The notes beneath the pieces are model-generated. The model worked only from the letters and a program-made list of their open reading frames with translations. It ran no database searches and had not been told where the DNA came from. Shown one piece after another: positions 18,356 to 26,622 of a stretch of 64,000 bases of DNA (position 1 is its first letter; each line of letters begins with the position of its first letter). The translations under genes and the position numbers were made by a program. Origin of the DNA: Rhizobium terrae (lineage in GTDB: Bacteria > Pseudomonadota > Alphaproteobacteria > Rhizobiales > Rhizobiaceae); assembly GCF_003425685.1 (NCBI RefSeq), contig NZ_QJKM01000001.1, positions 302,920-366,919 of the forward strand. Reading direction: 5' to 3'.

Positions 18356-20137
18356 TCAGGCGGGGGTCATCGTCTGGAATGCGGCTTCCAGCGCATCCAG
18401 GCGATCCTTGTCGAGATGGGGCACTATCCCGGCAATTTCGACGAGCGTCTTGTCATCGAAGATCGGCGGCACCTTTCCGCCCCGCAGTGCCGGGAGAACA
18501 TCCGCGATCACATGACGCGTGCTGTCTCCAGCCAGGAGGGCGTTTACCGATACGGTTGCGATAACGGCATCAGGCGCAAAATCCGCGACCGTCGGTGCCT
18601 GCCTTTGACCCTGCACGATCTGCGGCCATTGCCGTTCGACAAGCAGGTGGGCCTCCGTCACCATGTCGTCGGCCGGCAGGCCCAGGCGTTCGAACTGGCT
18701 GGGCGGCGCCTCGTTCTCCCGCATGAGCCGAACGAGGATCTCCGCCATGCGTAATTCCAGAATCGGATTGCACAGTGGGGTGGTCTGGCCGGGATCGGTT
18801 TCCAGATCGTAGAGCAGCGTGCCGAAATCGGCCGGGCCACGGATCGTCCATCCCGGCATACGCATGACTGGCGCACCTTTGGTGAAGGTGAAGCCCGACA
18901 TCAATTCGGCGCCGATGAACTCGGACGGCTCGAAGCGCGATCGCATGTGGGTGGGCATCAGCGTGTGCTCCACAAGCGGCTTGTTGGCCGGATCGACACA
19001 GGCCCGCATATAGACGTAGCGCCCGTCGGTGACGCTCACATGCCCGCCGAAATTGCCGAATAGACCTGCCTCACGCACCGGCCGGTCGGTTTCGATGGTC
19101 TCGCGAAGAGGCCGGCCAAGCATGTCCCTTGTCGGCGGCAGGCCGAAGAAGTCGAGCAGCGTCGGCGCGATGTCGATGGTCTGGACCAATGCCTTGCGGC
19201 GCTCGCCGCCAATACCCGCCCGCGGATCCCAGATGAAGAAGGGAGTGTGGATGGTCTCGTCGTACCACGGCATGACGGATTTACCCCACCAGCCGCGCTC
19301 GCCCAGCATGTACCCGTGATCGGTGCAGACGATGAGCATCGTGTCCTTCCACAGATCGTGCTCATCCATAAGGTCGAGAACGCGACCCAGATTGCGGTCG
19401 CACATCGAAAGGAGGGCAAGGTAGCGGCGGCGCGCGTGATCTGCCGTGGCTTTGGACTCGGTGACCCGTGCATAGGGCGGCCAATCGAAATCGGCGGGAC
19501 TGCCGCCGAATTCTCCTTCGGGATAGAGACGATGATATTGCTCGTAGCTGAAGAAGGGCTCGTGCGGATCGAAGGTTTCGAGCTGGAGCATCCAGTTGTC
19601 GGCGCCGGCATTGGCGCTGATGAACTCCAATCCCGCCTCGAAGGTTTTGGTCTGAGGATGAGCGGCCTCCTCGGCCAGATAGGTCCGGTTGATCCCGTCC
19701 TGATTTCTCATGCGGTAGAAGATGTCGGTCAGCCGGCCCCGGTCATTTCCGGCAACCACCCCTTTCCACAGGTCACCCTCCTGGCCACGGAAGAATTCGT
19801 GGCTCGAATACCGGGTGTGGTATGTGGCACCGCCATCCTCCCAATAGTGCTGGTGATCGGTCACGAGGTGAGTATAGACGCCATTCCTCGCCAGGATTTC
19901 AGGCATGGAATCATCGAAAGGTTCCAGCGGCCCCCAGGACCGATGCAGGAAGTTATGACGCCCTGTGTGCAATTCCCGCCGTGCCGGCATGCAAGGCATG
20001 GAGCCGGCATAGCAGCGATCGAAGGTCACGGCGTGGGCGGCCAGCCGGGCGAAATTAGGCGCGTGGGTTCGCGTATCGCCGTAAGGTGGTAGCATGCGCC
20101 GGTTAAGGCTGTCGAACATCACGATGATCGCGCGCAT
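18356..20137 (-). CDS. Cys-type sulfatase, long form, cytoplasmic
   Basis: This 593-residue sulfatase starts MRAIIVMFDSLNRRMLPPYG, with metal ligand Asp9. The formylglycine site is CMPAR (Cys49-Arg53), where alanine replaces the more usual serine; FGE accepts both. CTDHGYMLGERGWWGKS holds the second metal-binding element. It is about 80 residues longer than the neighbouring sulfatase, with an extra C-terminal helical part after residue 480. The start codon directly follows the stop of the Opp-type ATPase gene (TAAATG), so the two are translationally coupled. This strongly suggests that its substrate enters through this importer. Confidence 0.92.
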   Translation of the reverse strand: MRAIIVMFDSLNRRMLPPYGDTRTHAPNFARLAAHAVTFDRCYAGSMPCMPARRELHTGRHNFLHRSWGPLEPFDDSMPEILARNGVYTHLVTDHQHYWEDGGATYHTRYSSHEFFRGQEGDLWKGVVAGNDRGRLTDIFYRMRNQDGINRTYLAEEAAHPQTKTFEAGLEFISANAGADNWMLQLETFDPHEPFFSYEQYHRLYPEGEFGGSPADFDWPPYARVTESKATADHARRRYLALLSMCDRNLGRVLDLMDEHDLWKDTMLIVCTDHGYMLGERGWWGKSVMPWYDETIHTPFFIWDPRAGIGGERRKALVQTIDIAPTLLDFFGLPPTRDMLGRPLRETIETDRPVREAGLFGNFGGHVSVTDGRYVYMRACVDPANKPLVEHTLMPTHMRSRFEPSEFIGAELMSGFTFTKGAPVMRMPGWTIRGPADFGTLLYDLETDPGQTTPLCNPILELRMAEILVRLMRENEAPPSQFERLGLPADDMVTEAHLLVERQWPQIVQGQRQAPTVADFAPDAVIATVSVNALLAGDSTRHVIADVLPALRGGKVPPIFDDKTLVEIAGIVPHLDKDRLDALEAAFQTMTPA

Positions 20138-20956
20138 TTATCGCTCCCCTACTGCCAATGCGTGAAACGCCGCGCGGCGCTCGGCTTGGCGTACCGGATC
20201 CGCAACCGGGGCAGCCAACAGGAGCCGTCTGGTGTAGCTGTGTTGCGGCTTGGCGGTGACCTGATCACAGTCGCCGAATTCGACGATCTCGCCGCCGCGC
20301 ATCACTGCAACGCGATGGGAGATATGGCGAACGACCGCAAGGTCGTGGCTGACGAAAAGATAGGCGACGCCAGTGCGTTCCTGAATCTCGACAAAGAGAT
20401 CGAGGACGCGCGCCTGCGTCGAAAGGTCGAGCGCCGAAACCGGCTCGTCACAGACGATAAGGTGCGGCTCGAGCGCCAGGGCTCGCGCGATGGCAATCCG
20501 CTGGCGCTGGCCGCCGGAGAATTCCCGCGGATAGCGGAAGGCGGCGTCGCTGGGCAGCGCCACCTGGTCAAGCAGGGCGCGCACTTTGGCCGAGGCCTCC
20601 GCCCTGCCTGCCTGACGACGCGCTATGATCGGCTCGGTCAGAATGTCTTCGATGGTCATCGATGGATTAAGCGAGGTATAGGGATCCTGAAACACCGCCT
20701 GAATGGCGGCTGCATTCCCCTTTCGGTCGCGAGGCGGAATGCCGGCGATATCCTGCCCCTCGAACAGAATGCGCCCCGAACTGACCGGGCCGATACCGAG
20801 AATGGCGCGGCCCAACGTTGTCTTGCCCGATCCGCTTTCCCCGACCAGCCCCACCGTTTCGCCGGCGCGCACGGTGAGGTTGATGTTCTTGAGAACGTGA
20901 AGAGCTCCAAAATGGGTGTTCACGTCGATGCATTCGACGATGACGCCATCGGTCAT
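20138..20956 (-). CDS. Opp/Dpp-type importer ATPase, OppF-like
   Basis: This 272-residue ATPase has Walker A GESGSGKT (about 38-45), signature FSGGQRQRIAIARALALEPHLIVCDEPVSALDLS, and the LFVSHDLAVVRHISHRV switch. The C-terminus PQHSYTRRLLLAAPV is the typical OppF/DppF tail. The start overlaps the fused permease-ATPase gene by four bases. It is the second nucleotide-binding half of the importer. Opp-type importers carry peptides, nickel and also oligosaccharides in rhizobia; here the downstream sulfatases and GH3 favour a sulfated saccharide. Confidence 0.93.
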   Translation of the reverse strand: MTDGVIVECIDVNTHFGALHVLKNINLTVRAGETVGLVGESGSGKTTLGRAILGIGPVSSGRILFEGQDIAGIPPRDRKGNAAAIQAVFQDPYTSLNPSMTIEDILTEPIIARRQAGRAEASAKVRALLDQVALPSDAAFRYPREFSGGQRQRIAIARALALEPHLIVCDEPVSALDLSTQARVLDLFVEIQERTGVAYLFVSHDLAVVRHISHRVAVMRGGEIVEFGDCDQVTAKPQHSYTRRLLLAAPVADPVRQAERRAAFHALAVGER

Positions 20957-22719
20957 GCCGCAACTCCCTTGCCGGAACGAGGCTGATAGACACGCGGCGT
21001 CACGTCGTCGAGAACGGCGCCGAGCAACATCTTGGTGTAGTCGTGCCGGGGTGCAGCGAAGAGTTCCGTGACATCGTTGGTTTCCACGACCCTGCCGTCC
21101 TTCATGACCGACACCCGGTGGCAGATGTCTGCCACCACTCCGAAATTGTGGGTGACGAGGATCACCGACATGTTCATCTCCGCCTGAAGATCGCGCAGCA
21201 GATTCAGAACTTCCGCCTGCACCGTGACGTCGAGGGCCGTGGTTGGTTCGTCTGCGATCAGCAGATCCGGATTGCAGGAGATGGCCCGCGCGATGAGGAC
21301 ACGTTGCGCCATGCCGCCCGATATCTGGTGCGGATAGGCGTTGAAGGTGCGCAAGGGATTGGGCATGCCGACGCGCGCAAGCAGTGTGAGTGCACGTTCC
21401 CTGGCCTCGGCCTTGGAGATGCCCAGCACGGTCACCATCGGTTCGGTCAGCTGATAGCCGATGCGGAAGGCCGGATCGAGATTGCTCATCGGCTCCTGCG
21501 GCACGTATGCGATACGCCTGCCGCGCAGTTTTCGCATGTCTTCCTCGGGTAGATTGGCGATGTCGCGGCTGTCGAACCAGATGGAGCCGGAGAGAATGCG
21601 CCCCCCGGTGGACAGCAGGCCGAGCATGGCGAAGGCCGTCTGCGTCTTGCCCGAACCGCTTTCCCCGACCAGGCCAAGCACCTCGCCACGTCGCAGCGTC
21701 AGCGAAACGCCCTTGACGACTTCGGTCCAGCCGGATTTTTCAGGATAGCCGACCACCAGATCGCGCACCTCGAGCAACACACCCTCGGCAACCGGTTCGG
21801 TCACAGTGGCCGGCTTCACGGCGAGTACTGGCATGTTTGGCACAGCCACCGGCCGGTTACCCTGTTGCAGCCGGTCGCGGATGGCGTTGGCAAGCAGTAC
21901 CAGCGAGGCCACGGTCACGGAAATGGCCAGGCCCGGCCAGAAGATCGCTGTCGGCACCACGAACATGTTGGCGAACGCGTCCTGCAGCATTCCGCCCCAG
22001 GTCGGAATGGACGTATCGCCCAGACCGAGAAACTGCAGGCCCGACTGGATGACGATCGAGATGCCCGCGACGACGGAGATCTGGATGATCACCGGCGCGC
22101 GGATGACCAGCAGGATGTGCCCAACGATGATGCGCAGATCGGAGAGGCCCGAGACGCGCGCCGCATCGACGTAGAGTTCGTGCTTGACCCCGTTAACAAG
22201 ATTGCGCGTCAGCCGATAAAAGCCCGGCGCCAGCATCACCCCGAAAACCAGCATGGAAATCTCGATGGAGGAGCCGAGCGACTGGTAGAAGGCGAGCAGG
22301 ACGATAAGCGACGGAAGGGACATCAGACCATCCGAGATCCAACTCATCACGATCTCGCGCCGGCCGCCGAAATAACCGGCGAAAAGACCGGATGTCACGC
22401 CCACCACGGACGACACGCTGACCGTGATCAACGCACCGATCAGGGTATTGCGTGCGCCATAGACGAGACGGCTGAAGATGTCGCGCCCCGAGCCGTCACC
22501 GCCCAGCAGATAGCCGTCTCCGGGCGCTGCGTTGACCTTGAATATCTGCAGATCGTCGGGCGCGAACGGCGCGATCAGCGGCGCGAAGATAGCGATGAGG
22601 ACAACAGCCCCCAGGAGGGTCGCGGCTATAAGCCCGAGCGGATTGGTCAGTATCGAGCGCAACAGGCCGGAACGTCCGGAGAGCGACGGTGAGGATTTTT
22701 GTTGAACAGCGGACATCAT
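20953..22719 (-). CDS. Opp/Dpp-type importer, fused permease (DppC-like) and ATPase (DppD-like)
   Basis: One frame of 588 residues encodes two usual subunits. Residues about 15-285 form a DppC-like permease: first helix at 27-50, [15 protein letters not shown] at 77-90, EAA-like loop [20 protein letters not shown], and final helix near 262-280. A linker (about 285-312) leads to a DppD-like ATPase with Walker A GESGSGKT (352-359) and a normal [15 protein letters not shown] signature. The reading frame shows no stop or frameshift, so the fusion looks genuine. Similar fusions occur in other rhizobial and actinobacterial importers. The start (ATGATG) overlaps the DppB-like stop. Confidence 0.92.
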   Translation of the reverse strand: MMSAVQQKSSPSLSGRSGLLRSILTNPLGLIAATLLGAVVLIAIFAPLIAPFAPDDLQIFKVNAAPGDGYLLGGDGSGRDIFSRLVYGARNTLIGALITVSVSSVVGVTSGLFAGYFGGRREIVMSWISDGLMSLPSLIVLLAFYQSLGSSIEISMLVFGVMLAPGFYRLTRNLVNGVKHELYVDAARVSGLSDLRIIVGHILLVIRAPVIIQISVVAGISIVIQSGLQFLGLGDTSIPTWGGMLQDAFANMFVVPTAIFWPGLAISVTVASLVLLANAIRDRLQQGNRPVAVPNMPVLAVKPATVTEPVAEGVLLEVRDLVVGYPEKSGWTEVVKGVSLTLRRGEVLGLVGESGSGKTQTAFAMLGLLSTGGRILSGSIWFDSRDIANLPEEDMRKLRGRRIAYVPQEPMSNLDPAFRIGYQLTEPMVTVLGISKAEARERALTLLARVGMPNPLRTFNAYPHQISGGMAQRVLIARAISCNPDLLIADEPTTALDVTVQAEVLNLLRDLQAEMNMSVILVTHNFGVVADICHRVSVMKDGRVVETNDVTELFAAPRHDYTKMLLGAVLDDVTPRVYQPRSGKGVAA

Positions 22720-23657
22720 CAGAGCCTCACCTTCGGATTGACCCAGGCATTGGCGAGGTCGATGAGGATATTCACGAGCACGACCAGAATGATCATCGTC
22801 ACCACGACACCCATGAGCACCGGCACGTCTCCGGAAAGCGCCGCCTGCACGGTGACCGATCCAAGCCCCGGAATGGCGAAGACGCGCTCGATGATGGCGG
22901 CCCCGCCCAGAAGGGCGATGAACTGGACGGAGAGGACAGTGAGCGCCGCCGGCATCGCATTGCGCAGTGCATGCCGGAACAGCACGGATGACGGCTTGAT
23001 GCCCCCGGCGCGAAGGGTGCGGACATAGTCCTGTCGCAACGCGTCGATCATGGCGCCGCGCACCTGCTGCGAGGCCGAGGCGATGCCCGAGAGCACCAGC
23101 GCCGCCACGGGCAGCGTAAGCGCGGCCGCCCAGCCTATCGGAGAGGTCGAAAAGTCCACGTAGCCCGTGGCCGGAAACCAGCGGAGGTTAAGCGCGAAGA
23201 CCACGACGAGGATGAGGCCGAGCCAGAAATTCGGCAGAGAAAAGCCGACGACGCTCAGGACCTGGATCGCCCGATCGGCCCAACCGCCTTTTACGGCGGC
23301 GGTAATGCCAAGAAGCGACGCGACGATACCGATCGTGAAGACTGCCACGGTGACCATGGACAACGTCACGATGAGGCGGCCGGAAACGATTCGGGAGACA
23401 CTCTCTCCCATTGTCCAGGACTGGCCGAAATCACCCTCGACCGCATGCACAACCCAATCGGCATACTGCACATACAGCGGCCGGTCGATGCCCAGCTTGG
23501 TTTCCAGCGCAGCGATCTGTGCGTCGGTGGCGTTCTCGCCCAGGATGTTCTGGGCCACGTTGTCTGCCCCGCCGAACACCATCGCGAATGTGAGCGTCGT
23601 CACCAGCACCAGCAGGATCAGACTGGAAAGGACACGCTTCGAGACATATCGGAGCAT
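22719..23657 (-). CDS. Opp/Dpp-type importer permease, DppB-like
   Basis: This 312-residue permease has the N-terminal helix YVSKRVLSSLILLVLVTTLTF and the usual large periplasmic part. The coupling loop is around MIDALRQDYVRTLRAGGIKPSSVLFRHALRNA, a standard DppB signature. ATG 23657 fits GGAGG eight bases upstream better than GTG 23666. It is the first gene of a minus-strand transcript that reaches through the fused permease-ATPase, OppF-like ATPase, two sulfatases and a GH3 enzyme to 14315. The LysR gene is divergent from it. Confidence 0.92.
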   Translation of the reverse strand: MLRYVSKRVLSSLILLVLVTTLTFAMVFGGADNVAQNILGENATDAQIAALETKLGIDRPLYVQYADWVVHAVEGDFGQSWTMGESVSRIVSGRLIVTLSMVTVAVFTIGIVASLLGITAAVKGGWADRAIQVLSVVGFSLPNFWLGLILVVVFALNLRWFPATGYVDFSTSPIGWAAALTLPVAALVLSGIASASQQVRGAMIDALRQDYVRTLRAGGIKPSSVLFRHALRNAMPAALTVLSVQFIALLGGAAIIERVFAIPGLGSVTVQAALSGDVPVLMGVVVTMIILVVLVNILIDLANAWVNPKVRL

Positions 23658-23804
23658 TGCAATCACCTCCCGTCAAGGAAGTGATGTGTCGCCAGCGCTG
23701 GCGGATACGGCCTTTCGGCAGATCCCATGGTTGTCTCCTCCTTACGTCCCACCCGTGATTTTCCTTGTCGGGCATCCTCGCGGAAGTGATACCAGTTGAA
23801 CCGA

Positions 23805-23819
23805 TGCATCGATAATGCA
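23805..23819. promoter_or_regulatory. palindrome in the LysR/importer divergent promoter
   Basis: TGCATCGATAATGCA has perfect five-base arms (TGCAT/ATGCA) around a five-base centre. It lies 37 bases before the chosen LysR start and about 150 bases from the importer operon start. Spacing between LysR and its target, and a palindrome near the regulator gene, are typical of LysR autoregulation sites, although this is T-N13-A rather than the classic T-N11-A. Confidence 0.4.
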
Positions 23820-23856
23820 AAAAACATCAGCAGCGATAATTCAGGTGCATACCGTC

Positions 23857-24774
23857 ATGCTCGACCAGATCACCCATCTCTTCCGCCTTCGCACCATCCT
23901 TCAGGAAGGCAGCCTTCGGCGTGCCTCCGAAAAGCTCAACATCACCCAGCCGGCGCTTTCCCGCTCTCTCGCGCAGTTGGAGGGCTATTTCGGGCAACGG
24001 CTGGTCGAACGGCATGCGCGTGGAGTGAAGGCGACGCCTTTCGGCGAACGCGTCCTGTCCGTTTCCAGCCGCATCGAGCGCTACTGGGAAATCGCCGAAC
24101 ACGAACTGCGTGCAGAGACGATGGACGAAAAGGGCGTGATGCGGATAGGAGGCGGTCCGGTGTGGCGCTCGGGCGTCTTGTCGGGCGTGCTCAGCCAGTT
24201 GCAGAAGCGCTTTCCCCATCTGCTGATCGAATTTACCACACCCATCTACGGCAAAACGCTGCAGGATCTGCACGAAGGCCGGTTGGACGTCGCCTTCGGC
24301 GGGGTCTTCAACGATGGGGGAACCAGCCAGCGGTTCGCCCGCGTCAAGCTGACTGAGGTATCGAACCATGTCATGGCCCGGGAGGATCATCCTTTGTTCG
24401 CCGCGCAGTGGGGACGTGGCGAAATTTGGGCTTCCGGTCTTCTGGACTATCCTTGGATAGTCTACTCGGAACTGCCGGCCTATCGGGAGATCACGCAGCA
24501 TACGATTGCAGAACACCTCGGTGGTTTGCCGAATATCCGCTTTGTCTGCCAAAATCTACTTTCCGTGCTGACGCTCCTGCAGCAAAGCGACTGTCTTTGC
24601 GTGCTCCCGGCGCTGTCGGTACATGCCGTCGCCGCACCGCGCATCGTTCCCGTCCCCTTGCCCCTGAAACGAAACACGGCGGAGATCGGTATGATCTTTC
24701 GGACGGAACTACAGGACTGGGACCCGATGAAGACGCTGGTCGAACTGTGCAGAGCCAAGTTCGATCTTGTCTAA
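23857..24774 (+). CDS. LysR-family transcriptional regulator
   Basis: This 305-residue protein has the helix-turn-helix FRLRTILQEGSLRRASEKLNITQPALSRSLAQLEG at the N-terminus and a type 2 periplasmic-binding-like sensor domain (from about residue 90). ATG 23857 starts the family domain in its normal position; an upstream in-frame ATG at 23815 would add 14 residues. It is divergent from the importer-sulfatase-GH3 operon and convergent with the binding-protein gene, so it probably activates both in response to an imported sugar. Similar LysR proteins often control glycan or lignin-related ABC operons. Confidence 0.9.
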   Translation: MLDQITHLFRLRTILQEGSLRRASEKLNITQPALSRSLAQLEGYFGQRLVERHARGVKATPFGERVLSVSSRIERYWEIAEHELRAETMDEKGVMRIGGGPVWRSGVLSGVLSQLQKRFPHLLIEFTTPIYGKTLQDLHEGRLDVAFGGVFNDGGTSQRFARVKLTEVSNHVMAREDHPLFAAQWGRGEIWASGLLDYPWIVYSELPAYREITQHTIAEHLGGLPNIRFVCQNLLSVLTLLQQSDCLCVLPALSVHAVAAPRIVPVPLPLKRNTAEIGMIFRTELQDWDPMKTLVELCRAKFDLV

Positions 24775-24803
24775 TTGCGGATCAGGCGCAGGATCGGGCG
24801 AGA

Positions 24804-24836
24804 TAAAAAATGGGCAGCCCCGCCCGGCTGCCCATT
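24804..24836 (-). terminator. strong rho-independent terminator of the Opp-type binding protein gene
   Basis: The arms AATGGGCAGCC (24809-24819) and GGCTGCCCATT (24826-24836) form an eleven-pair stem with a six-base loop. Read on the minus strand the stem is followed by six T residues (complement of the A tract 24805-24810). It lies 30 bases past the stop of the minus-strand binding-protein gene and isolates it from the LysR gene that converges on it. Confidence 0.85.
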
Positions 24837-24865
24837 CGATGAAGGTCATGAGCCGGGAGGGTGGC

Positions 24866-26374
24866 TCATTTCGCCTTCGAGAAATCGCGGATATGTGGAA
24901 CCGCGTTGGTGGGATGTAATTTCACGACTGTCTGCTTGTTCGTCAGATAGATGGTGTCACGCCTGTACCAAGGTGCGAAAAAGGCATTTTCCACCATATA
25001 ACGGTTGAGATCCTTGTAGCCCTTGATCTGTGCGTCGCCGACTGCGTGCTGCGTTGCGTCGAGCATCTTGAGGAACTGAGGATCCTTGACCTTGGACGTA
25101 TTCCACGCGGCATTCGGATAACCGAACTTCTGGTATTCGGTCCAGGAGCCCTGATAGCCGAACTGGAAAACATAAGCGGGATAACGGCCGGACCTCAGCT
25201 CAGGTATGGTCGCGTTCGGCGCGACCTTCTCCCATTGCACCGTTATGCCGATATCCTTGAGCTGCTTCTCGACGATCGGATTGAAGCTGGCGAAATTGGC
25301 AAGCTCCGGAAGAACCAAGGCAAATCCCTTGCCATATCCGGCGTCCGCCAGAAGGGCGCGCGCAGCCTTCGGATCATACGGATAGACTTTATCGAGTTCC
25401 GGCACATAAGCGCTGCTGCCTGTGGGGAAAATCTGATCGCTCAGGCGACCATAGCCCAACTCGACGAATTTGAGGATCGAGGCCTTGTCGAAGGCCATGT
25501 TGAGGGCCTTGCGGACGCGGACGTCGGCAAGCGGCGGCGCAATCTTGCCTTCGCGGTCGGCAATGATGAAGCCCAGCCAATTGACGTCGTTGCGCTGCAC
25601 GACAAGGCCATTGGCCTCGGCGTCCGCCACGGTTCGCGCCTCTCCGAGACCGGCGTCGACCTGACCCGATTTGAGAGCATTGAGGCGGGCGACCTGATCA
25701 TTGATCGGCGTGATCGTCACGCGATCGAAGGGGAAGGCCCCCGAGTTCCAATAATCGGGATTGCGGTTATAGACATATTGGCGGCCGGGAACGGAAATCG
25801 AGGCATCATAGATATAGGGACCCGAGCCGATAGGGTTGTTCGCGAAGCTCTTGACGCCGAGGCTGGCCGGCGAGGCCATCGCGCCGCCGACCACGGTCAG
25901 GTTGTCGATCAGGCTGGGGTCCGGCTCGCTGAGGTTGATGCGCACCTCGGTGGGGGAAACCACTTCCACGTCGGAAATCAGTGCCGCCATGAAACTGTTC
26001 TGGCCGGCGCCCTTCTTGAGATAGTCGAGATTGGCCTTGACCGCATTGCCGTCGAAGGGTGTGCCGTCGGTGAACTTCACCCCCTGGCGCAGCGTCAAGG
26101 TCAGGACGCTGTTGTCGCTATTGTACGACCAGGCCGTCGCGAGATTGGGAACAACCTTGCCGTCAGGCTGCATGACCAGGAGCGTGTCCAGGACGGGCTG
26201 CCAAAACTGCATCTGATTGGCGATCATCAGCTGCGCGCGATCGAAACTGTTGTTGTCGAGTATCGCCGCGATCGCCAGTGTCTTGTCGTCGTTTGCGACT
26301 TGTCCCATGGCCGGCGAAACCACTGCAGCCAAACCCATTGCCGCGGCAGCCGCCGCGAACACGATACTACGCAT
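24866..26374 (-). CDS. Opp/Dpp-type periplasmic binding protein
   Basis: This 502-residue protein has signal peptide MRSIVFAAAAAAMGLAAVVSPAMG and the family 5 solute-binding fold: NSFDRAQLMIANQMQFWQPVLDTL, then the LTLRQGVKFTDGTPFDGNAVKANLDYL signature and GVKSFANNPIGSGPYIYD. ATG 26374 has GGGAGG five bases upstream. The gene lies on the same strand as the DppB-like operon but is separated from it by the oppositely oriented LysR gene and a strong terminator, so it forms its own transcript. It is the only binding protein of this family nearby and so the likely receptor of that importer. Confidence 0.92.
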   Translation of the reverse strand: MRSIVFAAAAAAMGLAAVVSPAMGQVANDDKTLAIAAILDNNSFDRAQLMIANQMQFWQPVLDTLLVMQPDGKVVPNLATAWSYNSDNSVLTLTLRQGVKFTDGTPFDGNAVKANLDYLKKGAGQNSFMAALISDVEVVSPTEVRINLSEPDPSLIDNLTVVGGAMASPASLGVKSFANNPIGSGPYIYDASISVPGRQYVYNRNPDYWNSGAFPFDRVTITPINDQVARLNALKSGQVDAGLGEARTVADAEANGLVVQRNDVNWLGFIIADREGKIAPPLADVRVRKALNMAFDKASILKFVELGYGRLSDQIFPTGSSAYVPELDKVYPYDPKAARALLADAGYGKGFALVLPELANFASFNPIVEKQLKDIGITVQWEKVAPNATIPELRSGRYPAYVFQFGYQGSWTEYQKFGYPNAAWNTSKVKDPQFLKMLDATQHAVGDAQIKGYKDLNRYMVENAFFAPWYRRDTIYLTNKQTVVKLHPTNAVPHIRDFSKAK

Positions 26375-26622
26375 ATTTCCTCCCTTGGTGTCCTGCTCGG
26401 CCGCGGCCTTCATCGAACCCACGACCGGCATTTCTCCCATGCACGGGATATCATTCGGCGCGATTAACGAGAAATGCAAAGAACCGCTTGAGCGATAGAT
26501 CGAACTCATACCTCGCGTCCCCGCCCATGATGCATTTTGTTTATCGCTCGCGCGTCTTTTGTCAGTCCTCGCCGCGTTTTGGCGATGTTATCGAATTGGC
26601 AAAGAACGGCGGAGGACGAGGG
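26375..26622. promoter_or_regulatory. divergent promoter region between binding protein and sulfatase genes
   Basis: This gap separates the minus-strand binding protein gene from the plus-strand sulfatase gene. It contains GAGCGATA (26490-26497) and its reverse complement TATCGCTC (26542-26549), with centres 52 bases apart, near five helical turns. These could be two half-sites or two monomer sites for one regulator. No confident -35/-10 pair is visible on either strand. Confidence 0.3.

Noticed and set aside
16927..18564. Plus-strand open frame of 545 residues
   Set aside because: It is antisense to a sulfatase with all catalytic motifs; no ribosome binding site or recognisable fold.
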